From positions 1-64,000 of the forward strand of contig NZ_VBWP01000009.1 of assembly GCF_005771635.1 (NCBI RefSeq): a stretch of DNA of 64,000 nt, in the 5' to 3' direction. Numbering within the stretch: position 1 is the first letter of the stretch; each line of letters starts with the position of its first letter. Origin of the DNA: Culicoidibacter larvae (GTDB lineage Bacteria; Bacillota_I; Bacilli_A; Culicoidibacterales; Culicoidibacteraceae). The notes under the pieces were generated by a model, which had not been told where the DNA came from, searched no databases, and saw only the letters and a program-made list of their open reading frames with translations. Shown here piece after piece: positions 44,228 through 51,299 of this stretch. The translations under genes and the position numbers were made by a program.

Positions 44228-44485
44228 CTAAATCTGCACTGGTTCGAATTCTTCGCAATAGCGTATGTCGTCCTCAAGTGCGCTAATTTCGTCGATAAGC
44301 TCAAAAAATACATTTGTTGTAGAACCTTGTTGCACTTTTTCAAGCTCATTGTTTAGCAATTCCATTTTGTCGTACAATTTTTGCAGTAATTCGCCCTTTT
44401 TAAGCTCGTTCTGCTCTGTTTGGTACTTCCAGCTCTCGTTATAGCTCGGAGTATTAAAACGGTCAAAACCTCGTAAATTCGACAT
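44228..44485 (-). CDS. Coiled-coil early protein
   Basis: 85 residues, coiled coil in the middle (LLQKLYDKMELLNNELEKV). No known family. Confidence 0.55.
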   Translation of the reverse strand: MSNLRGFDRFNTPSYNESWKYQTEQNELKKGELLQKLYDKMELLNNELEKVQQGSTTNVFFELIDEISALEDDIRYCEEFEPVQI

Positions 44486-44683
44486 TTAAATCACTTCCTC
44501 ATTTGTGTCGGTAATTTGAATATGTTTTGCAGCGAATATCAACATTGCTTCTGATATTTCAATATGGCTTCTATTCGTTCGTTTTGCGATGTCATTAATA
44601 ATCGCTTTTGATGTCCGAGAAACTCGGATAACTTCAGTTGATTCAACGCTTTCGCCAGCTTTTTGAATAATAAGTTTTTCCAT
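44486..44683 (-). CDS. Small protein with a ribbon-helix-helix pattern
   Basis: 65 residues. EVIRVSRTSKAIINDIAKRTNRSHIEIS looks like a ribbon-helix-helix DNA-binding fold, so a possible early regulator. Confidence 0.55.
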   Translation of the reverse strand: MEKLIIQKAGESVESTEVIRVSRTSKAIINDIAKRTNRSHIEISEAMLIFAAKHIQITDTNEEVI

Positions 44684-44806
44684 TTAAATCACCCCTAGCA
44701 TCATCAATATGAATAACCAGAACGGCAAACCACACATGAAGCATATGAAGCTATGAGCTATACTAATAACCGGCACAGCATAATGCTTATCTTTATCAGT
44801 ATTCAT
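44684..44806 (-). CDS. 40-residue membrane microprotein
   Basis: Begins MNTDKDKHYAVPV; two hydrophobic segments (ISIAHSFICFMCGL and FWLFILMMLGVI). Stop and start codons are interlocked with both neighbours. Function unknown. Confidence 0.55.
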   Translation of the reverse strand: MNTDKDKHYAVPVISIAHSFICFMCGLPFWLFILMMLGVI

Positions 44807-45030
44807 TATGATTTCATTCCTTTCACTAACCCCGCATTTGAGTTGTCGTCAAATTGCAGTGCTTCGATTTCTTTTTTAAATGTTAGTATCGCAACTTCAA
44901 GTCTTTGTTTTTCTTCGCGGTAAGCTTTTTCGCTGTGCATTGATACAAAAAGACTTTTGTTTTTCAATAAACCCATAAGATTCGTTCTCAACGCTCTTAA
45001 AGCTGTTTCAATTACTTCAACTGTTAGCAT
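44806..45030 (-). CDS. Hypothetical early protein
   Basis: 74 residues, helical with Lys/Glu-rich coiled coil. ATG at 45030 with GGAGG nine bases upstream. Confidence 0.6.
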   Translation of the reverse strand: MLTVEVIETALRALRTNLMGLLKNKSLFVSMHSEKAYREEKQRLEVAILTFKKEIEALQFDDNSNAGLVKGMKS

Positions 45031-45031
45031 A

Positions 45032-45190
45032 TTAATCAACCTCCTTGCATGATATTTGTTTCAGATGCGGTTTTGATACAATCGCCGCTCTGTGTGCTTT
45101 CTTCGCTTTGTTCTTCGAAGGTGCAGCAACCATGTCACTAAACACCTTGCCGGTATTCCGGTTGTATGTTGATATCTCAAACTTTGGCAT
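45032..45190 (-). CDS. Small basic early protein
   Basis: 52 residues (MPKFEISTYNRNTGKVFS...), many Lys. AGGAG eight bases before the ATG at 45190. Unknown. Confidence 0.55.
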   Translation of the reverse strand: MPKFEISTYNRNTGKVFSDMVAAPSKNKAKKAHRAAIVSKPHLKQISCKEVD

Positions 45191-45201
45191 TTGAATCACT
45201 C

Positions 45202-46047
45202 CTAAATCGTTAGACATTCCTGTACCATTGGTGCTGGAATGTTCGATAACATTTCAGCATTCGCTTTTAAGTACATATCTTTTTTGATTTCAAACCCAAA
45301 CGAATTTCGATTTAATTCGGCGGCAGCACGTAAAGTTGATGCACTGCCTGCACATGGATCAATAACCACTTCACCCTCATCAGTAAATATCTCAATTAAC
45401 TGCTTAAGCAAATTTACCGGCTTTTGAGTTGGGTGGATTTTTGGATAGACTTTTTTGTCATCCTGTTTCCACTCAAACCAGTTCTTAATCATTTTCCCGG
45501 TGCCTCTAATAGTTTTACCTTCAGCGTCTTTTTGTGCTCCGTTATTAAACTTTGGCAATTTATCACGATACAAAACGACTGCGTATTCTGTTGCACCAAC
45601 AATTTTCATGTTGGCTTTTAACACTTGAGCTGATGATGGTTTAATAAATACAAGTGGATAAGAGTTGTTGAAACCATACTTCTTTCCATAGTCAATCACC
45701 ATTTGCATTTGTTGAAATGCACAGAATACAATCATTGCTGGCGCTTTTCCTTTATCTTTTGGCTCTTTTATCAGCATTTTTGAACAAAAGTGCATAAATT
45801 CGGATATTCTAAAATCATTATCAGTATCAAAGAATGCTTTGTTAGCCTTATCTGATTCACCCTTTTTATTATCACCATCTACATACCATTCAAGACTTGA
45901 AGCGTAAGCATTGTTTCCTAGATTGTATGGTATGTCAGCAATAACTAATTGCGCTTTTGGTATATGATATCTTTTATAATTTTGGAAATGGTCATTTATA
46001 AGTTCTGTCTTTAATTTGCGTTCCGGATTGTAAACATTAGCACCCAC
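45202..46047 (-). CDS. DNA methyltransferase, beta-class (N6-A or N4-C)
   Basis: 281 residues. Motif IV reads IADIPYNLG, an unusual variant of DPPY with isoleucine in place of the first proline; motif I is VIDPCAGSAST near the C-terminus preceded by HPTQKPVNLLKQL. The order IV-then-I is the beta class. The gene lies in the early region without a restriction partner, so it probably protects phage DNA or regulates it. GTG at 46047 has GAGGTG seven bases upstream; a longer frame overlaps the preceding gene and is rejected. Confidence 0.88.
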   Translation of the reverse strand: MGANVYNPERKLKTELINDHFQNYKRYHIPKAQLVIADIPYNLGNNAYASSLEWYVDGDNKKGESDKANKAFFDTDNDFRISEFMHFCSKMLIKEPKDKGKAPAMIVFCAFQQMQMVIDYGKKYGFNNSYPLVFIKPSSAQVLKANMKIVGATEYAVVLYRDKLPKFNNGAQKDAEGKTIRGTGKMIKNWFEWKQDDKKVYPKIHPTQKPVNLLKQLIEIFTDEGEVVIDPCAGSASTLRAAAELNRNSFGFEIKKDMYLKANAEMLSNIPAPMVQECLTI

Positions 46048-46240
46048 AATTGAACACCTCATTAAACTGTTCTTTTGTAATACTGATAAATGATTCATGT
46101 TCAATTCTTATTGATGATAATGTGATAATATTACCTTCAATTTTGGTAACGGTGTATCTTCTTCCTAAGATAACGCCATGTTTAGTTGCCCCGTCCTTTG
46201 GCATGTTTGCTCTATAACTTTTTCCTGCTTTAATTTCCAT
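46037..46240 (-). CDS. Hypothetical early protein
   Basis: 67 residues, basic beta-rich (GVILGRRYTVTKIEGNIITLSS), possible SH3-like barrel. AAGGAGA before the start. Promoter-like palindrome upstream (46259-46274). Confidence 0.55.
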   Translation of the reverse strand: MEIKAGKSYRANMPKDGATKHGVILGRRYTVTKIEGNIITLSSIRIEHESFISITKEQFNEVFNCGC

Positions 46241-46257
46241 TTTGCATTCTCCTTAAA

Positions 46258-46275
46258 TTCCTGTTATAATACAGG
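46258..46275. promoter_or_regulatory. Palindromic bidirectional promoter element
   Basis: CCTGT TATAAT ACAGG: inverted arms around a TATAAT that reads as TATTATA on the other strand. It lies between the minus-strand early gene and the plus-strand Cas2-like gene and could be an operator sitting on a -10 box. Confidence 0.45.
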
Positions 46276-46334
46276 TGAATTATTTTTATTTGTCGCTCAT
46301 TTTTAAATGGGCGATTTTGTTATTTATTCACCTA

Positions 46335-46343
46335 TTCACAAGT
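46335..46343 (+). promoter_or_regulatory. Extended -10 promoter of the Cas2-like gene
   Basis: TGTTATAAT on the plus strand, about 20 bases before GGAGGTGA. Confidence 0.65.
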
Positions 46344-46371
46344 GTTATAATCAACTTGAGGAGGTGAGATT

Positions 46372-46656
46372 ATGAGTAAAGTTTATATAATTACATATGA
46401 TTTAAACGCGCCCGGTCAAAAATACAATGAAGTTATTGAAACGATAAAGACTACATTGTCTACTGGCGTGTGGTGTTCTTTCTGGAAGTCATCATATGTT
46501 TTTAGGAGTAACCTTACTCCAACTGAAATGATGAGTTGCTTAAACCCACTTTTAGATAGTGACGACCGTGTTTTTATTTGCGAACTAAACGAAAATTACA
46601 ACGGCAGTCTACCTAGCGAAGGCTGGGATTACATCAAGCAAAGCATTTTTCATTAA
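46372..46656 (+). CDS. Cas2-like (SinR-type) ferredoxin-fold protein
   Basis: 94 residues. KVYIITYDLNAPGQKY at the start, a middle VWCSFWKSSYVFRS and a last strand VFICELNENYNGSLPSEGW are typical of the stand-alone Cas2/SinR-like family. Cas2 dimers integrate spacers, related VapD proteins cleave RNA; this one has no Cas1 and no CRISPR near. It is the only plus-strand gene in the early region and has its own promoter, so it may be expressed in the lysogen. Confidence 0.72.
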   Translation: MSKVYIITYDLNAPGQKYNEVIETIKTTLSTGVWCSFWKSSYVFRSNLTPTEMMSCLNPLLDSDDRVFICELNENYNGSLPSEGWDYIKQSIFH

Positions 46657-46895
46657 TCGCTTTCCGGACGTTGAATTGCTGGTGTTCGTTCTGTCGTGCA
46701 ATAACCACCCGCATGTTCGAAAACTGATTTTTCACCCAGTTGAACCGTTACACCTACATTGTGCGGTTCTTTTTTTATTGTCGCTTTTCTACTTAGTTGA
46801 TCTTCTATGTATTCTTTAATGAAATAAAACTCGTATAGTGTAACTTCGTGTTCAATACACAAATCAAGAAATATATTTCGTACATCTTTTGCCAT
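46653..46895 (-). CDS. Hypothetical early protein
   Basis: 80 residues (from MAKDVRNIFLDLCIEHEVTLYEF). AAGGGAAG is eight bases before this ATG; an in-frame ATG at 46934 sits one base after the previous stop and is the alternative. Convergent with the Cas2-like gene, overlapping it by 4 bases. Confidence 0.55.
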   Translation of the reverse strand: MAKDVRNIFLDLCIEHEVTLYEFYFIKEYIEDQLSRKATIKKEPHNVGVTVQLGEKSVFEHAGGYCTTERTPAIQRPESD

Positions 46896-46935
46896 CTTTT
46901 TTACTTCCCTTCTACTACAAATATTCTTGGACATT

Positions 46936-47127
46936 CTAATATGTACCCATAACCATGTTTACAACAGTTTCGTAAGATGTATTGATTATGTGCCAACCGT
47001 CGCATAACAACATTTGCGTAAATCCTTCTTTGGTTTCACCATTTACTCGTAATGGCTCAATTCGTTTGATTTCTGAAATTGCGACTGTAACATCATTATC
47101 TAAAACAATATGTGTTCGTTTTCCCAT
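46936..47127 (-). CDS. Hypothetical early protein
   Basis: 63 residues, beta-rich (THIVLDNDVTVAISEIKRI), no family. Confidence 0.55.
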   Translation of the reverse strand: MGKRTHIVLDNDVTVAISEIKRIEPLRVNGETKEGFTQMLLCDGWHIINTSYETVVNMVMGTY

Positions 47128-47131
47128 GTTC

Positions 47132-47434
47132 TCACTTCCCTTCTGCCGTCTGATCGGCGGGGGTTTTTTTTCTTGGAATCTTGTTTAGAGTGATTCCTCT
47201 TTTCTCAAGCACCCACCAAGTTGGTACTTTATGTTTGTCTAGCTCTGTATGTTGTGGGTACTTGTTCAAATAGCTTTCCCGATACTCCTTTAGCTTTTTA
47301 CTTGCCGTACTCGCTGCACAAGCACAAAGTATTTGAACTTCTTTGTTCCCAACAAAATATAGTTTGTCTGCAATCTCTAATATCTGTTCATTTGTTGGCT
47401 CCGGTCTTGATTTTCCAAGTCCCATTTTTACCAC
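47132..47434 (-). CDS. Small HTH-like early protein
   Basis: 100 residues, basic C-terminus. EQILEIADKLYFVGNKEVQILCACAASTASKKLKEYRESYL may be a helix-turn-helix. First gene after Cro, a position often held by an excisionase or anti-repressor. Operator-like repeat upstream at 47446-47465. Confidence 0.5.
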   Translation of the reverse strand: MVKMGLGKSRPEPTNEQILEIADKLYFVGNKEVQILCACAASTASKKLKEYRESYLNKYPQHTELDKHKVPTWWVLEKRGITLNKIPRKKTPADQTAEGK

Positions 47435-47445
47435 CTCTCCTGTTC

Positions 47446-47465
47446 TGTGTCGCTAAAACGACACA
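47446..47465. promoter_or_regulatory. Operator site 1 (7-6-7 inverted repeat)
   Basis: TGTGTCG-6-CGACACA, perfect, between the Cro gene and the next early gene. Confidence 0.72.
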
Positions 47466-47466
47466 A

Positions 47467-47685
47467 CTAACTTAAATTTTTTTGTGCTTCTTTTCGGAAA
47501 TCAATTTTCTTAGCTTCTACATTTGTTATGATGCTAAAAGTAATTCCTTCAGATGCACTCATTGCTCTTTCGCCAGATTCCTTAGCTTGATATGTTCGCA
47601 ATTTCATTTTCATTTCTTTAGCAACTACTGCTTGCGAAAGTTTTGCTTTTTTTCTAGCTGATGCGATATTATGTTCAAACTGCAT
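47467..47685 (-). CDS. Cro-like XRE repressor
   Basis: 72 residues. HTH FEHNIASARKKAKLSQAVVAKEMKMKLRTYQAKESGERAMSA. First gene of the lytic direction, divergent from the CI-like gene, so the Cro counterpart of the switch. Confidence 0.8.
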   Translation of the reverse strand: MQFEHNIASARKKAKLSQAVVAKEMKMKLRTYQAKESGERAMSASEGITFSIITNVEAKKIDFRKEAQKNLS

Positions 47686-47708
47686 GATTTCACTCCTTCC
47701 AAAGTATT

Positions 47709-47728
47709 TGTGTCAGTTTAGTGACACA
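47709..47728. promoter_or_regulatory. Operator site 2 (7-6-7 inverted repeat)
   Basis: TGTGTCA-6-TGACACA, perfect, just downstream of the Cro promoter -10 box, a blocking position. Confidence 0.75.
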
Positions 47729-47731
47729 TTT

Positions 47732-47760
47732 AGCTTATCACTATATAAATTTGCTGTCAA
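47732..47760 (-). promoter_or_regulatory. Early lytic promoter (cro direction)
   Basis: TTGACA (47755-47760) with 17-bp spacer and TAAGCT (47732-47737) on the minus strand. Confidence 0.65.
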
Positions 47761-47766
47761 TCGTTT

Positions 47767-47786
47767 TGTGTAGTTTTTTCGACATT
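47767..47786. promoter_or_regulatory. Operator site 3 (imperfect)
   Basis: TGTGTAG-6-CGACATT, same 7-6-7 spacing, between the two divergent promoters. Confidence 0.6.
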
Positions 47787-47789
47787 TTG

Positions 47790-47818
47790 TTGTAAAATGT
47801 TATTCTAAGTGTTACAAT
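47790..47818 (+). promoter_or_regulatory. Repressor maintenance promoter
   Basis: TTGTAA (47790-47795), 17-bp spacer, extended -10 TGTTACAAT (47810-47818) on the plus strand. Operator 4 overlaps its -10. Confidence 0.6.
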
Positions 47819-47827
47819 AAGGACACA
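47808..47827. promoter_or_regulatory. Operator site 4 (imperfect)
   Basis: AGTGTTA-6-GGACACA, covers the -10 and start of the repressor promoter, suggesting autoregulation. Confidence 0.55.
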
Positions 47828-47848
47828 ACATTATAGAAAGAGTGATTA

Positions 47849-48298
47849 ATGATGCCTGAAAAATTAGATAAGCCATTTTATATTGCACTTGGAAAATTAC
47901 TTCGTACAAGAAGGCTTGAGCTAGGATATAGTTTAGAAGAAGTTGCAAACAGATTAAACAGTACAAAGAAAACAATATCAAGATACGAAACAGCAGAAAG
48001 CAGAATCAAAATGTCAACATTGCAGATGCTAAGCTCTGTACTAGACTTTGATCAAGATGTTTATTTGCAAAAAGCGAATGAGCAAATACAGTTAGAATTT
48101 CCAGATTTATTCTCGTTAGAAAATGCCGAATTAGCACGAACATACTTAAAAGAGAACTTCATGTTAATGGCGATGTCTGGTTCTGATTACAACAACAAGA
48201 CAGATGAAGAAGTTGTTGAAATGGCTAACTTCTTAAAATCTCAAAACTTGCAAACGACAGCAAAGTTCAAAAAGTTATTTGGAAAGGAGAACGACTGA
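47849..48298 (+). CDS. CI-like XRE repressor
   Basis: 149 residues. Lambda-type HTH (LGKLLRTRRLELGYSLEEVANRLNSTKKTISRYETAESRI) then a helical C-terminal oligomerisation part. No LexA-type peptidase domain, so induction probably goes through the neighbouring ImmA-like peptidase. First gene of the lysogeny operon. Confidence 0.85.
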   Translation: MMPEKLDKPFYIALGKLLRTRRLELGYSLEEVANRLNSTKKTISRYETAESRIKMSTLQMLSSVLDFDQDVYLQKANEQIQLEFPDLFSLENAELARTYLKENFMLMAMSGSDYNNKTDEEVVEMANFLKSQNLQTTAKFKKLFGKEND

Positions 48299-48367
48299 AA
48301 TTTGTCGCATATTCGTCGCAAGCATATTTGCCCCAGTGCTACAATGAAATTGTCTGGAGGTAAAAGA

Positions 48368-48790
48368 ATGACAGTTGAAGAATTATATGCGATAACAGGT
48401 TCATACAATGCCCATAATATTATTGAAAAACTTGGCATCATTGTAACAGAAGTCAGCTTTTCAGTTCTGAACGAATTAGCAATTTGTGACCCGCAACAGG
48501 GACTAATATTTATAAGAAATGATTTAAGCAATAATCTACATGAATTTGCTCTTGATCATGAAATTGGACATATCGTAATGCACAATGACATACAAAGCCC
48601 TCTCTATATGAGTGGTAATAAATCAAAAATCGAAAAACAAGCTAATGACTTTGCAATTGAATTAGTTGCTAAAAATCATAAAATACCTGAGGAACAAGTC
48701 GTAAAATATCTAAATGACACATTTCCGTTCTTAAAATTGAATAATAAAAAAACACGTTGCGTCAACAACGTGTCCGAAAATGTGATATAA
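48368..48790 (+). CDS. ImmA/IrrE-type metallopeptidase
   Basis: 140 residues with DHEIGHIVMH (HExxH variant HEIGH) as zinc site. In ICEBs1 ImmA cleaves the repressor ImmR to start induction, so this should be the anti-repressor of the CI-like protein. The ATG at 48368 has GGAGG seven bases upstream; the frame is open 66 bases further but without a site. Confidence 0.88.
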   Translation: MTVEELYAITGSYNAHNIIEKLGIIVTEVSFSVLNELAICDPQQGLIFIRNDLSNNLHEFALDHEIGHIVMHNDIQSPLYMSGNKSKIEKQANDFAIELVAKNHKIPEEQVVKYLNDTFPFLKLNNKKTRCVNNVSENVI

Positions 48791-48862
48791 ATACCACGCT
48801 TTACAAACTGTATTATATCATAATCGTTTTCGGCGTACAATAAACGAAAAGGAATGATATTA

Positions 48863-49987
48863 ATGTCAGTTCATTATAATGAAAAAAAGAAAAAATACTA
48901 CTATCGAATGAGGGTAAAAAACCCAAACTTTATGATAGACGGAAAACGATACATAAACAAACAAAGTGACGAATACTATACATCAGAGAAGAAAGCTAAA
49001 AATGCCGAAGCATTAGCAAAGGCAAAACGAGATGATGACCAAAACATCGGCAATTTATTAACAATTGAGACTACTTGTATGGAGTATCTTGATATTCAAA
49101 AAAGGGCTGTACGTAATAATCAAGTTAAAGTATCTACATTTCAATTATTGCATCATGTTCTTACGAAGTTAGTGATACCTAAATTAGGTTCAATTAAATA
49201 TTCTGAACTAACTACTGAAAACATAGAATCGTTCCAAAAATTTTTATTAGAAAATCGCAAGCACTCAACTGCGTCAAAATACTTCGATAAATTTTTGGAG
49301 AACATAAAATTTTGTAAACGGAAATATCATGTAAAACCGCCTTATATCCCCCCATTCCCTAGAAAGAATGACTTCAAGCAATTCGGAAAAGAAAGATATA
49401 TTGATATTGACAATTTCAAGATTGCAATAAGTTTTGCTGAACCAAAGTTTGTTCTGGTACTAAGTGCCTTATTCTACTGTGGACTTAGAGTTGGCGAATC
49501 TACCTCATTAACATGGGAGAAAGTAGATTTTGAAAAACAAGGTCTATTTATTAAAGATAATATTTATCCTGCAAATAGAAAGTTGTTTCCTGAATACAAT
49601 GGCTTTAAACACAACGATAGCCCAAAAACTGAATCATCAGTACGGTTTCAACCATGCCCACCTTCATTCTGGAAAATATTGTTAGTAGAATACGAACGCC
49701 AAAAATCTATACCTGGTTTTAAATCAACTTGGTACGTTTTCGGTGGTGCCACATTCTTTACACCTCTTGCAGTGCGCTACAATGTTAAAAAGATGCTAAG
49801 AAATGCTAATATGCCGGAATTAACACCACATGAGCTGCGGCACTCTTATGCTACACATCTAACAAATGAAGGTGTAGACAGCAGAGTAATTGCAGAATTA
49901 ATGGGTCATGCTGATGAAAGTGAATTGAAGAGATACGCACATATCAAGCCCGACAAAAAAGTAGAGGCTTTAAAAGTATTTGAATAA
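48863..49987 (+). CDS. int: Tyrosine integrase
   Basis: 374 residues. N-terminal AP2-like arm-binding domain (KKKYYYRMRVKNPNFMIDGKRY), SAM-like core-binding domain, and the catalytic domain with R in CGLRVGESTSL, HELRHSYATHL, GHADE and the tyrosine in KRYAHIK. Related to Tn916/phage integrases. AAGGA is nine bases before the ATG at 48863. It lies next to attR; arm-type repeats start just after its stop. Confidence 0.95.
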   Translation: MSVHYNEKKKKYYYRMRVKNPNFMIDGKRYINKQSDEYYTSEKKAKNAEALAKAKRDDDQNIGNLLTIETTCMEYLDIQKRAVRNNQVKVSTFQLLHHVLTKLVIPKLGSIKYSELTTENIESFQKFLLENRKHSTASKYFDKFLENIKFCKRKYHVKPPYIPPFPRKNDFKQFGKERYIDIDNFKIAISFAEPKFVLVLSALFYCGLRVGESTSLTWEKVDFEKQGLFIKDNIYPANRKLFPEYNGFKHNDSPKTESSVRFQPCPPSFWKILLVEYERQKSIPGFKSTWYVFGGATFFTPLAVRYNVKKMLRNANMPELTPHELRHSYATHLTNEGVDSRVIAELMGHADESELKRYAHIKPDKKVEALKVFE

Positions 49988-49989
49988 AA

Positions 49990-50011
49990 GTGTTCGCAGG
50001 GTGTTCGCAAC
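49990..50011. promoter_or_regulatory. Right integrase arm-type repeat pair
   Basis: GTGTTCGCA at 49990 and GTGTTCGCAAC at 50001 (11-bp step), directly after the integrase stop; same form and orientation as the pair at 11520-11541. Confidence 0.7.
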
Positions 50012-50068
50012 ATTATTATTTACGAACCATTAACCATTGGTATATATAAAGATATTGATACTATATCA

Positions 50069-50085
50069 TTTTCAAAAAATGAAAA
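50069..50085. repeat. attR core (17-bp direct repeat)
   Basis: TTTTCAAAAAATGAAAA, identical to the attL core at 11405-11421. Confidence 0.82.
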
Positions 50086-50105
50086 TAGCCAATAAGCATC
50101 AGATT

Positions 50106-50114
50106 TGATATACT
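50106..50114 (+). promoter_or_regulatory. Extended -10 promoter of the HTH gene
   Basis: TGATATACT on the plus strand, about 20 bp from attR on the host side, so the gene kept its core promoter after integration. Confidence 0.6.
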
Positions 50115-50144
50115 AAAACCAAGAATATAACAGTTGGTGATACA

Positions 50145-50573
50145 ATGATCGATTTAAACCAAGTACTTACCTTTAGCGAAGCCGCGGAGAAATGGGGCCT
50201 CGCTGATGGCAGCGCCATCCGCAAGGCAGTAGAAAGAAATAAGTTTCAAGCTGGTGAAATAAAGAAAAGCGGCCAAGTTTGGTTGACAACTTACTCGGCC
50301 ATGAGTCGGGTATTTGGTGAACCTAAAATCAGTACTTTAAAAATTGATCGCCGGCATTTCTTCAACCTGATTACAACCCGGGATAATTCTCTCGAAGTTC
50401 GCACTCAATTAGAGACTATGCAACAAGAAGTTTTGCAAGCCTTTGCCGATCACAAAAAAGTAATGATTGTTGAATATAAAAAAGATAAAGAACAAATTCT
50501 CTATCTGTTTACTAATGTCGAAGAATTCAACTTCTGGATTGCCCTACATGAAAAAAGCACTAAAAATAAATAA
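50145..50573 (+). CDS. HTH-domain protein of unknown role
   Basis: 142 residues. The first 60 residues (LTFSEAAEKWGLADGSAIRKAVERNKF...KSGQVWLTTYSAMSRVFG) are a helix-turn-helix module common in antitoxins and plasmid proteins. No toxin partner is seen. Before integration it was divergent from the glucosidase gene, so it might have regulated it. Confidence 0.65.
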   Translation: MIDLNQVLTFSEAAEKWGLADGSAIRKAVERNKFQAGEIKKSGQVWLTTYSAMSRVFGEPKISTLKIDRRHFFNLITTRDNSLEVRTQLETMQQEVLQAFADHKKVMIVEYKKDKEQILYLFTNVEEFNFWIALHEKSTKNK

Positions 50574-50604
50574 AAACGCTTTTGTTCTACAAAAGCGTTT
50601 TTTT
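50572..50604 (+). terminator. Terminator of the HTH gene
   Basis: AAAAACGCTTTTG / CAAAAGCGTTTTT stem (13 bp), short loop, T-run; symmetrical and shared with the convergent IIB gene. Confidence 0.9.
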
Positions 50605-50624
50605 AGTTCTCTAATAATCCATTA

Positions 50625-51017
50625 CTAGCCAATCCATTCCCCGGTCTTCTGAAAATATTTGATATCACTATACACCTTGGCTCCATTCATCGTACCAAAA
50701 ACTTTTGGATCTAGTTTCTTTATGGGCGTATCATAAGCTGCCATTATCGCTTCGTGCGAAGCAAAATGATGATGTACTTGCGGACACACTAAAATCAAAT
50801 CACAATACTTATCAAATTCAGCAGCAGTCTGTTCGGTAATCATATGCAGTCCTCCGTATGCCAGAATATAATCATACTCCGCAGTAAGCTTCTCATAATC
50901 TTTAACAATATCTGGTACATACTCATAAATAACCTTTGCATCAGTCATTGCTCTTTTAAGATGTACGCAAAACATACTTGAGGTTCCACCACCGGAACAA
51001 CAAATAAACACAACCAT
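50625..51017 (-). CDS. PTS lactose/cellobiose-family IIB component
   Basis: 130 residues. The phospho-accepting cysteine is in the N-terminal CCSGGGTSSMF loop. IIB passes phosphate from IIA to the sugar entering through IIC; neither IIA nor IIC is in the window, so it depends on other loci. With the phospho-beta-glucosidase, originally about 2 kb away, it suggests use of cellobiose-like sugars. A strong operator overlaps its start region. Confidence 0.87.
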   Translation of the reverse strand: MVVFICCSGGGTSSMFCVHLKRAMTDAKVIYEYVPDIVKDYEKLTAEYDYILAYGGLHMITEQTAAEFDKYCDLILVCPQVHHHFASHEAIMAAYDTPIKKLDPKVFGTMNGAKVYSDIKYFQKTGEWIG

Positions 51018-51030
51018 TTTAACACCTCCA

Positions 51031-51060
51031 TTGTTTTGTCACGAGTTAGTGACAAAACAA
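51031..51060. promoter_or_regulatory. 12-6-12 palindromic operator of the IIB gene
   Basis: TTGTTTTGTCAC, six bases, perfect inverted copy, placed right after the -10 box and before the ribosome site GGAGGTG. A roadblock repressor position. Confidence 0.8.
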
Positions 51061-51088
51061 TCGTATCATGAAAGTTTTTATCAGTCAA
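51060..51088 (-). promoter_or_regulatory. Promoter of the IIB gene
   Basis: TTGACT (51083-51088), 17-bp spacer, TGATACGAT extended -10 (TACGAT at 51060-51065) on the minus strand. Confidence 0.7.
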
Positions 51089-51092
51089 TAAA

Positions 51093-51126
51093 GAAAGCAA
51101 CGAATTGATTTCAATCCGTTGCTTTC
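51093..51126 (-). terminator. Hairpin between pheromone locus and IIB promoter
   Basis: GAAAGCAACG / CGTTGCTTTC with a nested AATTGA/TCAATC, then TTTATT on the minus strand. Confidence 0.65.
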
Positions 51127-51269
51127 ACTTTTCATAGATCTGCACAATAAAACAACAATTAAAAAGTCACACTATTATCTATTAACTAAATATACTTATA
51201 ATTGTTAATTTTGTAGAAATAACTACTTCACATATACTCTAGTCTTCTATACTTGATGAAAAGCAAAAG

Positions 51270-51299
51270 AAAACTGCACACCAAACGGTGTGCAGTTTT
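51270..51299 (-). terminator. Strong hairpin downstream of the peptide gene
   Basis: AAAACTGCACACC / GGTGTGCAGTTTT, 13 bp perfect, four-base loop, then CTTTTGCTTTTC on the minus strand. Probable end of the pheromone transcript. Between it and the peptide gene (51300-51520) I see no well-supported gene. Confidence 0.75.

Larger units (their letters stand above)
11405..50085. mobile_element. Complete siphovirus-type prophage
   Basis: About 38.7 kb between attL and attR. Contains lysogeny (47.5-50 kb), replication and recombination (37-46 kb), packaging and head (26-32.4 kb), tail (17-26 kb), lysis (15.5-17.2 kb) and an accessory region (11.5-15.4 kb). All hallmark genes look intact: integrase, repressor, terminase, portal, capsid, protease, tape measure, holin, endolysin. 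The HK97-type capsid, ClpP-type protease and tape measure indicate a long-tailed phage; HNH next to the terminase suggests cos packaging. It was inserted in the spacer between the glucosidase gene and a divergent HTH gene without breaking either. Confidence 0.95.

Noticed and set aside
48751-48785. Hairpin ACACGTTG/CAACGTGT at the 3' end of the ImmA-like gene as an attachment or recombination site
   Set aside because: Followed by T-run only on the minus strand and lies in coding sequence; most likely a terminator for stray minus-strand transcription.
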